64,000 nucleotides of DNA from the NCBI GenBank assembly GCA_947283485.1, contig CAMYOU010000004.1, positions 1 to 64,000 of the forward strand, written 5' to 3'. The notes below the pieces were generated by a model that saw only the letters and a program-made list of their open reading frames with translations, was not told the DNA's origin and searched no databases. Below are positions 39,208 through 47,475 of this stretch, in pieces (the stretch's first letter is position 1; each line of letters starts with the position of its first letter). A program made the position numbers and the translations under genes. This DNA comes from an uncultured Peptostreptococcaceae bacterium (GTDB lineage: Bacteria > Bacillota > Clostridia > Tissierellales > Peptoniphilaceae).

Positions 39208-40146
39208 ATGACGAAATACATCATGAAACGATTGTTCATCGCGGTGATCACGACGCTCGTGATCCTCTTCGCCCTCTTTCTCATGCTCAACTACATGCCC
39301 GGCACGCCGTTTAACGACGAGAAACTCTCGCCCGAGCAAAAACAGATGCTCATCGAGAAGAACGGCCTCGACAAACCCGTCCCGGTGCGTTTTGTCCGCT
39401 ACTTGGGACTGATGTTAAAGGGCGATTTCGGTATCAGCTATGCTTATCAAAAAAACATGCCCGTCGCCAATCTCCTCCACCAAAGACTGTGGATCTCGAT
39501 TCGTCTGGGTGTCTACGCCGTCATCGTCGGCCTTATCTTCGGGATTTTTCTCGGGATCTTCGCTGCGCTCTATCACGGCACGATCTTAGATACGCTTGCG
39601 AGCATCATCTCGGTCCTCGGGGTCAGCGTCCCGTCGTATGTCTTTGCGCTGGGACTCGTCTATTGGCTCGGTTTCAGACACAAGCTCTTTCCCATCCGTT
39701 TCAACCCGCGGGCGCCCGGACTCTCGAGCGTCCTGCCGGTACTCGCACTTTCCGTCTTCGCCACGGCGACCATCGCGCGTTTCTTACGGAGTGAGATGCT
39801 CGAGGTCTTCGGAAGCGATTATATCGAACTCGCACGGGCAAAGGGACTTCCCGAGCACCGCGTCATCACCGATCACGGCGTGCGCAATTCCCTCATCCCC
39901 GTCATCACGGTCCTCGGGCCGCTCGTCGTCAATCTCATGACCGGCTCGCTCGTCGTCGAGAAGATCTTCGCCATCCCCGGACTCGGCAATCTCCTCGTCG
40001 AGGCGATCAATGTCAACGACTACAATATCGTCATCGCCGTTTCGTTCGTCTACAGTGCGCTCTTTATCATCACCATGCTCATCGTGGACATCCTCTACGG
40101 CGTTATCGATCCGAGGATTCGTATCGCCAAAGGAGGTGCGGCATAA
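39208..40146 (+). CDS. oppB: Oligopeptide ABC importer permease, OppB-like (second system)
   Basis: A 312-residue permease with TM1 at residues 7-27, the loop DKPVPVRFVRYLGLMLKGDFG found in OppB/DppB, the EAA loop ELARAKGLPEHRVITDHGVRN, and the closing DILYGVIDPRIRI. Normal length, no insertions. It is preceded by AAGGAG and joined to oppC by TAATG. Confidence 0.95.
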   Translation: MTKYIMKRLFIAVITTLVILFALFLMLNYMPGTPFNDEKLSPEQKQMLIEKNGLDKPVPVRFVRYLGLMLKGDFGISYAYQKNMPVANLLHQRLWISIRLGVYAVIVGLIFGIFLGIFAALYHGTILDTLASIISVLGVSVPSYVFALGLVYWLGFRHKLFPIRFNPRAPGLSSVLPVLALSVFATATIARFLRSEMLEVFGSDYIELARAKGLPEHRVITDHGVRNSLIPVITVLGPLVVNLMTGSLVVEKIFAIPGLGNLLVEAINVNDYNIVIAVSFVYSALFIITMLIVDILYGVIDPRIRIAKGGAA

Positions 40147-41180
40147 TGCATGAATTTGATTTTGCTCCCGAGAGCATGAAACGGGAGAACGAACAGATCC
40201 ACTATGCCAAAGAGACGAGTTTTGTCCACGGCGCCTTAAAACACTTTTTTTCTATGAAAAGTTCCGTCGTCGGCATCGTCCTCATCGCCCTCATTGTCCT
40301 CCTCGCGATCTTCGCGCCGATGAAAGTCTTCACCTCGCATCGCTATGACGTGGGCTATATCGAACAACAGTCCCTCCCGCCGCGCATACCCGGACTTGAG
40401 AAAATCGGCATCTTTGACGGCAAACGAAAAGGTTCGTTCCCCTATGACGAAGTCAAAGTCAAGGACGACGATCCCGAACGCGAAGAAAAACTCGCGCACG
40501 ACAAATATTTCTATTTCGGCACGGACACCCTCGGTCGCGATCTCTGGACGCGCACGTGGAAAGGTGCACGCGTATCGCTCTATATGGCACTCGTCGCCGT
40601 CGTCGTAGACATGTTGATCGGTCTCTCCTACGGCATCATCTCGGGCTATTTCGGCGGCAAGACGGATCTCATCATGCAGCGCATCATCGAAATCCTAAAC
40701 TCCATCCCCAATATGATCATCGTAACCCTCCTCGTCTTCGTCCTCTCGCCCGGCATCCTCTCGATCACGCTCGCCATCGTCATCAAGGGCTGGATCGGCA
40801 TGAGCCGCATGGCGCGCGCACAGGTCCTAAGACTCAAGGAGCAGGAATTTATTCTTGCGAGCCGCACGCTCGGCTCGGGTGATTTCAAAATCATCGTGAA
40901 AGAAATTCTTCCCAATATCTTCGGTCAGGTCATCATCATCTCGATGTTCTCGATCCCCGACGCGATCTTTACGGAGAGTTTCCTCGCCTTTATCGGACTG
41001 GGACTGCGCGCACCGCTTGCAAGCCTCGGCGTCCTCATCAGCGAAGGCTACAAGTCGTTTCTCGTCAATCCCTATATGGTCCTCATCCCGACGACGATCC
41101 TCGCGATCCTCATGCTCTCGTTTACCGTCGTGGCGGACGGACTGCGTGATGCATTCGATCCCAAGATGAAGGAGGTATAA
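40146..41180 (+). CDS. oppC: Oligopeptide ABC importer permease, OppC-like (second system)
   Basis: A 344-residue permease of ordinary OppC type: cytoplasmic N-terminus, TM1 around residues 38-60, a loop of about 70 residues, the GTDTLGRDLW motif, five further TM helices and the EAA loop ILASRTLGSGDFKII. It is the direct comparison for the 620-residue OppC at 4-5.9 kb: at the same point, before GTDxxGRD, the other protein carries the propeller. The start overlaps oppB (TAATG) and the next gene follows after one base. Confidence 0.95.
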   Translation: MHEFDFAPESMKRENEQIHYAKETSFVHGALKHFFSMKSSVVGIVLIALIVLLAIFAPMKVFTSHRYDVGYIEQQSLPPRIPGLEKIGIFDGKRKGSFPYDEVKVKDDDPEREEKLAHDKYFYFGTDTLGRDLWTRTWKGARVSLYMALVAVVVDMLIGLSYGIISGYFGGKTDLIMQRIIEILNSIPNMIIVTLLVFVLSPGILSITLAIVIKGWIGMSRMARAQVLRLKEQEFILASRTLGSGDFKIIVKEILPNIFGQVIIISMFSIPDAIFTESFLAFIGLGLRAPLASLGVLISEGYKSFLVNPYMVLIPTTILAILMLSFTVVADGLRDAFDPKMKEV

Positions 41181-41181
41181 G

Positions 41182-42255
41182 ATGGCGGATAAATCCAAAC
41201 GCATTTTGCAGATACGCGATCTCGAGATTTCATTCTCGACGGCAAACGGCAAAGTCCGTGCGATCCGCGGCATCCGATTTGACCTTTTTCAGGGTGAAAC
41301 CGTCGCCATTGTCGGTGAATCCGGCAGCGGCAAGAGCGTCACCGTCCGCGCCATCATGGGCATTCTCGCGAAGAACGGCACGATCGACGCGGGCTCGATC
41401 CTCTTCTACGATCGCAAATACGACAAAGAATATGAAATCACGAAGATGACCGACCGCGAGATCCGTCATACTCTCGCAGGCAAACGCATCGGCATGATCT
41501 TCCAAGACCCCATGACCTCGCTCGATCCGACCATGACCATCGGCAGACAAATCACCGAGAGCATGCGCTATCATTTCAAGACCCCGAAGAAAGAGGCCGA
41601 CGCCAAAGCGATCGAACTTCTCCGTCTCGTCGGTTTTGATCATCCCGAGAAACGCATGAAAGAATATCCCTCGGAACTCTCCGGCGGGCAGAGACAACGC
41701 GTCGTCATCGCCATTGCGCTCGCGATGGAACCGGATATCCTCATCTGCGATGAGCCGACCACCGCGCTCGACGTCACCGTGCAATCGAAGATCCTCGATC
41801 TCATCAAGCACATTCAAAAACTCAAGAATCTCTCCGTCATCTACATCACGCACGATCTCGGCGTCGTCGCCAAAGTCGCCGACTATGTCGCCGTCATGTA
41901 CGCGGGGCGCATCGTCGAGAAAGGGAGCGTCGAGGAGATTTTCTACGATCCCAAACATCCCTACACCTGGGGACTTCTCATGAGTTTGCCCGATCTCTCC
42001 GGCGGCGAAGAAGAACTCTTCTCGATTCCGGGAAACCCCGTGAACCTCGCACTCCCCTTTACGGGCGATCCGTTCGCCCCGCGCAATCCCTATGCGCTCG
42101 TGAAAGATTTTTCCGAAGAGCCGCCCCTCTACGACCTCGGAGGCAAGCACCGCGTCGCGTCGTTCCTCATGGACCCCCGCGCACCCGAAGTGCACCCGCC
42201 GAAGGCTCTCGAAGAACGCATTCGCAAGATGAGAGAGGAGGCAAACCGTGGCTAA
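41182..42255 (+). CDS. oppD: Oligopeptide ABC importer ATPase, OppD-like (second system)
   Basis: A 357-residue ABC ATPase: Walker A GESGSGKSV, Q-loop FQDPMTSLDP, signature LSGGQRQR, Walker B ILICDEPTTALD and H-loop in ITHDLGVV. The C-terminal region begins GDPFAPRNPYAL where typical OppD has Cys-rich CxFxxRC; no Cys are kept, so the iron-sulfur-type site seen in the first system's OppD is absent here. The gene overlaps oppF by 8 bp. Confidence 0.95.
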   Translation: MADKSKRILQIRDLEISFSTANGKVRAIRGIRFDLFQGETVAIVGESGSGKSVTVRAIMGILAKNGTIDAGSILFYDRKYDKEYEITKMTDREIRHTLAGKRIGMIFQDPMTSLDPTMTIGRQITESMRYHFKTPKKEADAKAIELLRLVGFDHPEKRMKEYPSELSGGQRQRVVIAIALAMEPDILICDEPTTALDVTVQSKILDLIKHIQKLKNLSVIYITHDLGVVAKVADYVAVMYAGRIVEKGSVEEIFYDPKHPYTWGLLMSLPDLSGGEEELFSIPGNPVNLALPFTGDPFAPRNPYALVKDFSEEPPLYDLGGKHRVASFLMDPRAPEVHPPKALEERIRKMREEANRG

Positions 42256-43192
42256 ACTGCTCGAAGTCAAAGATCTCAAACAACACTTCCGCGTCTCGCG
42301 CCACTTCACCGTCAAAGCCGTCGACGGCATCAGTTTTGATATCGAAGAAGGAGAGACCTACGGACTCGTCGGCGAATCCGGCAGCGGCAAATCCACGACC
42401 GGACGCGCCATCATCAGGCTCTACAATCCCACCGCGGGCGAAGTCGTCTTTGACGGACACACCATCTCCGGCAAACTCTCCGAGAAAGAACTCGCCTATG
42501 TGCGCAGGAATATCCAGATGGTTTTCCAAGACCCCATGAGTTCCCTGAACCCGCGCAAAACCGTGCTCGAGATCGTCGCCGAAGGCCTCGACAATGTCGA
42601 GAAACTGCCCGAAGACGAACGGAGACGCCGCGTCGTCGAAGTCCTCGAGAAAGTCGGACTCGACGAAGCATTCCTCAGTCGCTATCCGCATCAATTCTCC
42701 GGCGGACAGAGACAACGCATCGGCATCGCGCGTGCACTCATCACGCGCCCCAAACTCATCATCGCCGACGAAGCCATCAGTGCCCTCGACGTCTCCATTC
42801 AGGCGCAAGTCGTCAATCTCTTCAAACGTGTCCAGAAGGAAATGGGCGTCACACTCCTCTTTATTGCCCACGACCTCTCCATGGTGCGCTATATCTCCGA
42901 TAAAATCGGCGTCATGCACCTCGGCCACCTCGTTGAGAAAGGCACGACCGAGGAAATCTTCCTCCGGCCCGTCCACCCGTACACCAAGGCACTTCTCTCC
43001 GCCGCGCCCACGCCCAATCCCCTCGTCGAACGCAACCGCGTCGCCATCGCATACGATCGCGAACGCGCCGGCATCGACTACACCAAGGGCACGTATCATC
43101 TCGTCGACGGCACGCACGAAATCCTCGCCACCGACGAAGAATTCGCACGCTGGACAAGCGGCGATTACGAAGGCGTCTTTCACGAAGCCTAG
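42248..43192 (+). CDS. oppF: Oligopeptide ABC importer ATPase, OppF-like (second system)
   Basis: A 314-residue ABC ATPase: Walker A GESGSGKSTT, Q-loop FQDPMSSLNP, signature FSGGQRQR, Walker B LIIADEAISALD and H-loop in IAHDLSMV. There is no insertion between Walker A and the Q-loop, and the C-terminal tail lacks the four-Cys motif. It is the last gene of the operon and is followed by a bidirectional terminator. Confidence 0.95.
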   Translation: MAKLLEVKDLKQHFRVSRHFTVKAVDGISFDIEEGETYGLVGESGSGKSTTGRAIIRLYNPTAGEVVFDGHTISGKLSEKELAYVRRNIQMVFQDPMSSLNPRKTVLEIVAEGLDNVEKLPEDERRRRVVEVLEKVGLDEAFLSRYPHQFSGGQRQRIGIARALITRPKLIIADEAISALDVSIQAQVVNLFKRVQKEMGVTLLFIAHDLSMVRYISDKIGVMHLGHLVEKGTTEEIFLRPVHPYTKALLSAAPTPNPLVERNRVAIAYDRERAGIDYTKGTYHLVDGTHEILATDEEFARWTSGDYEGVFHEA

Positions 43193-43223
43193 CACCGAAT
43201 TTTTCAAAAACAAAAGTTTCCAT

Positions 43224-43259
43224 ACAAAAAGCGCTCGTCAATCGACGAACGCTTTTTTT
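43224..43259. terminator. Bidirectional terminator between opp operon 2 and the lipoprotein array
   Basis: AAAAAGCG-C-TCGTC-AATC-GACGA-A-CGCTTTTTTT: long stem with one mismatch and T runs on both strands. It ends oppF (plus) and lipoprotein paralogue A (minus). Confidence 0.85.
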
Positions 43260-43293
43260 GTTTTGCTTATTACGCACGAGAATGCAATTTCTT

Positions 43294-44550
43294 TTATTTC
43301 TTTTCCTCAATCGTGTGGACGGTGTAGCTCTCGCTCTCGGTGTCGCTTATAAAGCTTAGGAGGCCCCAGCGTTCATACGACAACAGGTTCAGTCCGAACT
43401 CGCCGGGTGCGCGTGCAATGCGGACGACTTCCTTCTTCTCCGGAATAAGGAGATAGAGCGGTTCGACATCTTCGGATGTCTTCCACAGGGCGACCCACGG
43501 CCCGGAGACGGAGAGATTGAGCCAGCCTCTGCGCGTGCGTGCGAGAACTTTGTCGCTCTCGATTTCCTTGAGCATAAAGAGCGGAATCGGAATGTCGTTT
43601 TCTTCGATCATCGCCTTGTCCTCTTCGGTGAGATCCTCCGCGAGATCGTCCGAGCGGTCGTCGAGGCTCGTCGCATAGATTCCGTCCGCCCCCGCCTCAA
43701 GCTCGAGAAGGAACTTCCCTTCGGAAGCGAGCCAATGGTAGGTCTTGTCGCCGACGGTAAATTCGCTCGAGAATTTCGTCGGTTCTTCCTCCCACACGCG
43801 TCCGCGAATGAGGCCGTCTTTCCACGGGCGGACTTGCGGCGTATCTTCGAGCGTCTCGAGTTTTTCCCCGGTCTTCGCGTCAAAGACATGCATGCGCGCC
43901 GTGTAGTCGCTCTGATACTCGGGGAGATAGATTTTCGTCGCTGTCGTATAGGGCACGTACGCAAACACATTGCCGTCGGGATGCGGATTGGCGAGGATCT
44001 CCTTCATGCTGCCGTCCGCAATCGTATAGAGAAAATAGCGCACGCCGTCTTTACTGTAATCCTCGTAGAGCATGTGCTCCCCGTCGACGGGAAAGAGCGA
44101 ATCCGGTTCGAGCGGAAAATGTTCGCTCGTGTCGTCCGCCACCGGGACAAAATGCTTCTCCTCGAGATCATAATAGCCCACCGCCGTCACGAGATGATCC
44201 ATCGGACCGCCGCCGTTGGGTTCACGGATCGTCTCAATCTTCGCCTCGATCAGACCTTTCGCAAGCGGCACGCCGTATCGGATGGGATGATCCTCGTCCA
44301 TCTTCGCCGGCACTTCGTACGACTTCCGCACCAGGCGCGCTTCTTCGGGCACGATCTTGTAATCGTCCGCAAAATGAATCGGATGCGCAATACCGAGTTC
44401 CGTCTCAGTCTTGAGCGACTCGTTCGTTTCGTGTGGCTCGCTTGCCTCGCTCGTCTCCCCCGTCGCTTCGGGCGTTGCGTCCGTCGCAGGCGCGTTCGCA
44501 CAAGCGACGAGCATCGCGACGAGCATCAGGATCGAAAAAAGTTTTTTCAT
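43294..44550 (-). CDS. Lipoprotein paralogue A of a six-gene tandem array
   Basis: A 418-residue lipoprotein (lipobox MLVAC, then an Ala/Thr/Glu-rich linker). I do not recognise a named family. The body shares the array pattern: ELGIAHPIHFADDYKIV, a KSYEVPAKMDEDH segment, VGYYDLEEK, FPVDGEHMLYED, YTIADGSMKEI, HVFDAKTGEKLETLED, RPWKDGLIRG, LTEEDKAMIEEN, PLFMLKEI, VSGPWVALWK and LLIPEKKEVVRIA. These read as successive beta strands with turns, so a beta-propeller-like fold is possible. It sits outside the cell membrane. Own promoter and shared terminator. ATG 44550 follows GGAGG. Confidence 0.85.
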   Translation of the reverse strand: MKKLFSILMLVAMLVACANAPATDATPEATGETSEASEPHETNESLKTETELGIAHPIHFADDYKIVPEEARLVRKSYEVPAKMDEDHPIRYGVPLAKGLIEAKIETIREPNGGGPMDHLVTAVGYYDLEEKHFVPVADDTSEHFPLEPDSLFPVDGEHMLYEDYSKDGVRYFLYTIADGSMKEILANPHPDGNVFAYVPYTTATKIYLPEYQSDYTARMHVFDAKTGEKLETLEDTPQVRPWKDGLIRGRVWEEEPTKFSSEFTVGDKTYHWLASEGKFLLELEAGADGIYATSLDDRSDDLAEDLTEEDKAMIEENDIPIPLFMLKEIESDKVLARTRRGWLNLSVSGPWVALWKTSEDVEPLYLLIPEKKEVVRIARAPGEFGLNLLSYERWGLLSFISDTESESYTVHTIEEKK

Positions 44551-44586
44551 ACTGTCCTCCTTTTTGGAAAATGTTGATGACAATGC

Positions 44587-44633
44587 TCTTATTCTATCGG
44601 TCTTCGGCAAAAAAATCCAATCAAAAAGGACGC
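44587..44633. repeat. 47-bp intergenic block, copy 1 (promoter of paralogue A)
   Basis: This block matches 48788-48834 at 44 of 47 positions. It covers the -10 box, spacer, -35 box and one arm of the preceding gene's terminator, showing that the regulatory DNA was duplicated together with the genes. Confidence 0.85.
44591..44620 (-). promoter_or_regulatory. Promoter of lipoprotein paralogue A
   Basis: TTGGAT (44615-44620), 18 bp containing a T tract, TAGAAT (44591-44596) on the minus strand. Confidence 0.55.
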
Positions 44634-44643
44634 ACATGCGTCC
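44623..44643 (-). terminator. Terminator of lipoprotein paralogue B
   Basis: Minus-strand GGACGCA-TG-TGCGTCC followed by five T. The same hairpin is repeated at 46058-46073. Confidence 0.8.
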
Positions 44644-44668
44644 TCTTTGTCTTTCCATCTTGCAACAT

Positions 44669-45979
44669 TTACTGTGCCTTGTCCTTGGGTTCGTAGGTGC
44701 GGATCGTGGTCGTCTTCGCTTCTACGGGCGTGACGTCGTGGACGACGAGATAGCGATCGAAGGACAAGAGCTCGGCATTGTAGACCGAGGTACCGGTCTC
44801 AATGCGGATCGCCTCGTGCTTGCCCTGCGTGACAAGATAGATGGGACGGCTCATTGCCTCCTCTCCCCACATGGATCGTGCGAGGAGCATCCACGGTCCC
44901 GAGACCTGCATGGCGAGCAATTCTCCGCGTATCTTTGCAATTTCATCTCCTTGCGGCAGTCTGTGCACGGCATAATAGGGAACGATGAGATCGCTCTTTT
45001 TGTCTTCTTCGGTGAGGTCTTCCTCGAGAGCGTCGGTGTTTTCGTAGCGGGAGAGCGTGTAGACGCCGTCGGGATCGGTGCCGACGCCGAATTCTGTGAG
45101 AATTTCTCCGCCGCCGACATCCCAGGTGAACCTGTCCTCTCCAATCGTTAGATCTTTCCACCAGTGCTCGTCGGCGTCCATGTACTCTTCCGTATGGACG
45201 ACATCGCCCTCAAACGGGAGATTCGCCTGACCCCCTTCTTTGGCCCAGAGTTCTTTATAGGTCTTCGCGTCGTAAGCGTGGACCATGACGGAGTCTTCCG
45301 AAACGAGTTCAAAGAGATAGAACACATCGCCCGTCGTATACGGCGATGCGTCGTAATAGAGCACTTCATCCGGCTCGAAATGGTAGGTCGCGATCGTCTT
45401 AAGGCTACCGTCTTTCACGGTGTAGACGGAATACTCCAGTTTGTCCTCGGTGAAATTTTCGTAGAGGAAATGTTCCTCGTCGAGGGGATAGATGGAAATC
45501 GCGCGAATGTCTTCGAAGGTCTTGATGGCTCCTTTGCCCACTTCGGCGACGGTGACGAGTTCCCCTTTCTCGAGATCGTAATAGCCGATCGCGTCGGGGA
45601 TATAGCCCTCCATCTGCTCTACCATCGCGAAATCATCTCCCTTCCCGACCTGATAACGGAGCGCCGAGAGTTTGCCTTTGGCGAGCGGCTCCGCGAGGAC
45701 GAGCCTATGGTTGTCGTCGAGCCTCACCGGGACTTCGTAGCTCTTCTCGATGAGGGCATCCTCGGAGGAAATGATCCGCGTGCCCGTGGCAAAACGAATG
45801 GGATGTTTGATCCCGAGTTCTTCTTCCGTCGGTAGAGAATCCTCTTTCCCGACTTCTTCCCCTGTCGCTACCGTTGTCGTCGTTTCTTCTTCGGTCGGCA
45901 CTTGCGGTGCTTCCTTTGCACAGGAGACGGCAAAGAGCATCGCGAAAATGATCGCCAACATGGTGATTCTTTTTTTCAT
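44669..45979 (-). CDS. Lipoprotein paralogue B of the array
   Basis: A 436-residue lipoprotein with lipobox FAVSC and an acidic Thr/Glu linker. Array landmarks: ELGIKHPIRFATGTRII, KSYEVPVRLDDNH, IGYYDLEKGELV, YPLDEEHFLYEN, YTVKDGSLKTI, HAYDAKTYKELW, DPDGVYTLSRYEN, LEEDLTEEDKK, VPYYAVHRL, VSGPWMLLARS, PIYLVTQGKHEAIRI and a final YEPKDKAQ. The second of two adjacent ATGs (45979) gives the better spacing to GGAGG. Its promoter contains a seven-base C/G homopolymer. Function unknown. Confidence 0.85.
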   Translation of the reverse strand: MKKRITMLAIIFAMLFAVSCAKEAPQVPTEEETTTTVATGEEVGKEDSLPTEEELGIKHPIRFATGTRIISSEDALIEKSYEVPVRLDDNHRLVLAEPLAKGKLSALRYQVGKGDDFAMVEQMEGYIPDAIGYYDLEKGELVTVAEVGKGAIKTFEDIRAISIYPLDEEHFLYENFTEDKLEYSVYTVKDGSLKTIATYHFEPDEVLYYDASPYTTGDVFYLFELVSEDSVMVHAYDAKTYKELWAKEGGQANLPFEGDVVHTEEYMDADEHWWKDLTIGEDRFTWDVGGGEILTEFGVGTDPDGVYTLSRYENTDALEEDLTEEDKKSDLIVPYYAVHRLPQGDEIAKIRGELLAMQVSGPWMLLARSMWGEEAMSRPIYLVTQGKHEAIRIETGTSVYNAELLSFDRYLVVHDVTPVEAKTTTIRTYEPKDKAQ

Positions 45980-46024
45980 CATACCCTCCTTTTCACTCTG
46001 AAAAAAGAAACAATCTCTACAGAA

Positions 46025-46053
46025 AGTATATACCCCCCCGAAAAAAATAACAA
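46025..46053 (-). promoter_or_regulatory. Promoter of lipoprotein paralogue B with homopolymer spacer
   Basis: TTGTTA (46048-46053), a 17-bp spacer that is almost entirely T7-C-G7, then TATACT (46025-46030). Slippage in either tract would alter the 17-bp spacing. Confidence 0.7.
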
Positions 46054-46073
46054 AAAAGGACGCACATGCGTCC
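46052..46073 (-). terminator. Terminator of lipoprotein paralogue C
   Basis: GGACGCA-TG-TGCGTCC plus six T on the minus strand. The T run overlaps the -35 box of paralogue B. Confidence 0.8.
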
Positions 46074-46100
46074 TCGTTGTTTCTAAAATCATGCCGCGGT

Positions 46101-47414
46101 TTACTGTGCCACGGTTCTCGGTTCATAGGTCGTGACGGTCACGGTCTTGTCGTTCTCGTTCGCTTCGTCGTAGACTACGGCATAAGGATCGTAGGCGAGG
46201 AGTTCGACGGCGGCGACGTTCTTCGCAGGGGTGATGCGATAGGCTTTTTTCTCGCCAACTTCGAGGATGTAGACGGGTTTTTGCTTACCGCCACTTTCCC
46301 ATGCCGGGCGCGAGAGGGCGATCCACGGTCCCGCGATGTCCATCTCGAGCGCACGACTTTCGACTTCCATCCAAATCTCTTGATCGAAGAGGCGTTGGAG
46401 ATAAAAGGTCGGCACGGCTTCGTCGTTTGTCGCGGTATCGTCCGTCGTCTTGCCCGCGTCCGTGATGAGGGCGTAGACGCCGTCCGGTCGGCTCCCGATG
46501 CCGAACATGGCGAGCGACGTCCCCGTAGCGGAATCCCAACTGATGGTCTTGGTACCGGTCTTGGTATCGAGATGGAGGTTGATCTTCACGCCGCCCCCGT
46601 CGTCGGCATAACTCTTCTCGAGATAGACGACGCCGTCTTTCCACGGGCGTACGTTCTCTCCGCCCTCAAATACCGAGCGTTCTTTCATTGTATGTCTGTC
46701 GTAGATATGTGTCTTCGATTTGCCGTCCGCCGTCGGCTCGACGAGCGTCCACGCATCGGGGAGGATCGCGGGTGTCTCCGCATACGGGTGATCGCGATCG
46801 ACGTCGAAGCTTACAAAATCTTGCAGATAGCGATCTTCAATCGTGTAGATGGAATAGGCGAGTGTGTCTCCGAGGGCTTTCTCGCAGAGGATGTGTGCTT
46901 CATCGAGCGGAAAGAGGTTCACGCGCTTGACATCGTCCGTCGTAGGATAGCCGGGTTTCCCGACTTCAGCAATCTTCACGAGCTCTTTTTTCTCGAGATC
47001 GTAATAGCCGACGGCGGTGACTGTAAGTTGTTCCCACGCGGTGGCGGGATTGTCACCGAGTTCGTAGACGGTCGCCGAGAGGAGTCCCTTGGCGAGGGGT
47101 TTCGATACGAGCATGACATGCTTCTCGTCCAGACGATACGGCACTTCGTACTGCTTCTCTTTGAGTGCGTCACTTGCGTCCACAATGGCGACATCCTCGG
47201 CAAAATGCATCGGATGCACGATGCCGAGTTCGCTCTCGGATGGCAAAAGTTTGGGCGTCTTTGCATCCGCCGGCTCTTTCGTCTCCTCACCGCTCGTCTC
47301 TGTTTTCGTCTCGGCCGTGCCTGCGGGTGCGTCCTTCTTCTTGGGCGCAGCGGTACAGCCGACGGCGATGAAAAGCGTTACAAATATCAAAAGAAAAATC
47401 GTTCGTTTCTTCAT
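46101..47414 (-). CDS. Lipoprotein paralogue C of the array
   Basis: A 437-residue lipoprotein with lipobox IAVGC and a linker rich in Lys, Ala, Thr and Glu. Array landmarks: ELGIVHPMHFAEDVAIVD, KQYEVPYRLDEKH, VGYYDLEKKELVKIAEVG, FPLDEAHILCEK, YTIEDRYLQDF, HIYDRHTMKERSVFEGG, RPWKDGVVYLEKS, DGVYALITDAG, ISWDSATGTSLAMFGIG, IAGPWIALSR and KPVYILEVGEKKAYRI. GGAG precedes ATG 47414. The 61-bp gap to paralogue D holds no clear promoter or terminator, so C and D probably share a transcript. Function unknown. Confidence 0.85.
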   Translation of the reverse strand: MKKRTIFLLIFVTLFIAVGCTAAPKKKDAPAGTAETKTETSGEETKEPADAKTPKLLPSESELGIVHPMHFAEDVAIVDASDALKEKQYEVPYRLDEKHVMLVSKPLAKGLLSATVYELGDNPATAWEQLTVTAVGYYDLEKKELVKIAEVGKPGYPTTDDVKRVNLFPLDEAHILCEKALGDTLAYSIYTIEDRYLQDFVSFDVDRDHPYAETPAILPDAWTLVEPTADGKSKTHIYDRHTMKERSVFEGGENVRPWKDGVVYLEKSYADDGGGVKINLHLDTKTGTKTISWDSATGTSLAMFGIGSRPDGVYALITDAGKTTDDTATNDEAVPTFYLQRLFDQEIWMEVESRALEMDIAGPWIALSRPAWESGGKQKPVYILEVGEKKAYRITPAKNVAAVELLAYDPYAVVYDEANENDKTVTVTTYEPRTVAQ

Positions 47415-47475
47415 GGCATTCTCCTTTTTTGATACACAATCGTTGCGATGGGTTTCGTTTCAAAATCTCCGACCG

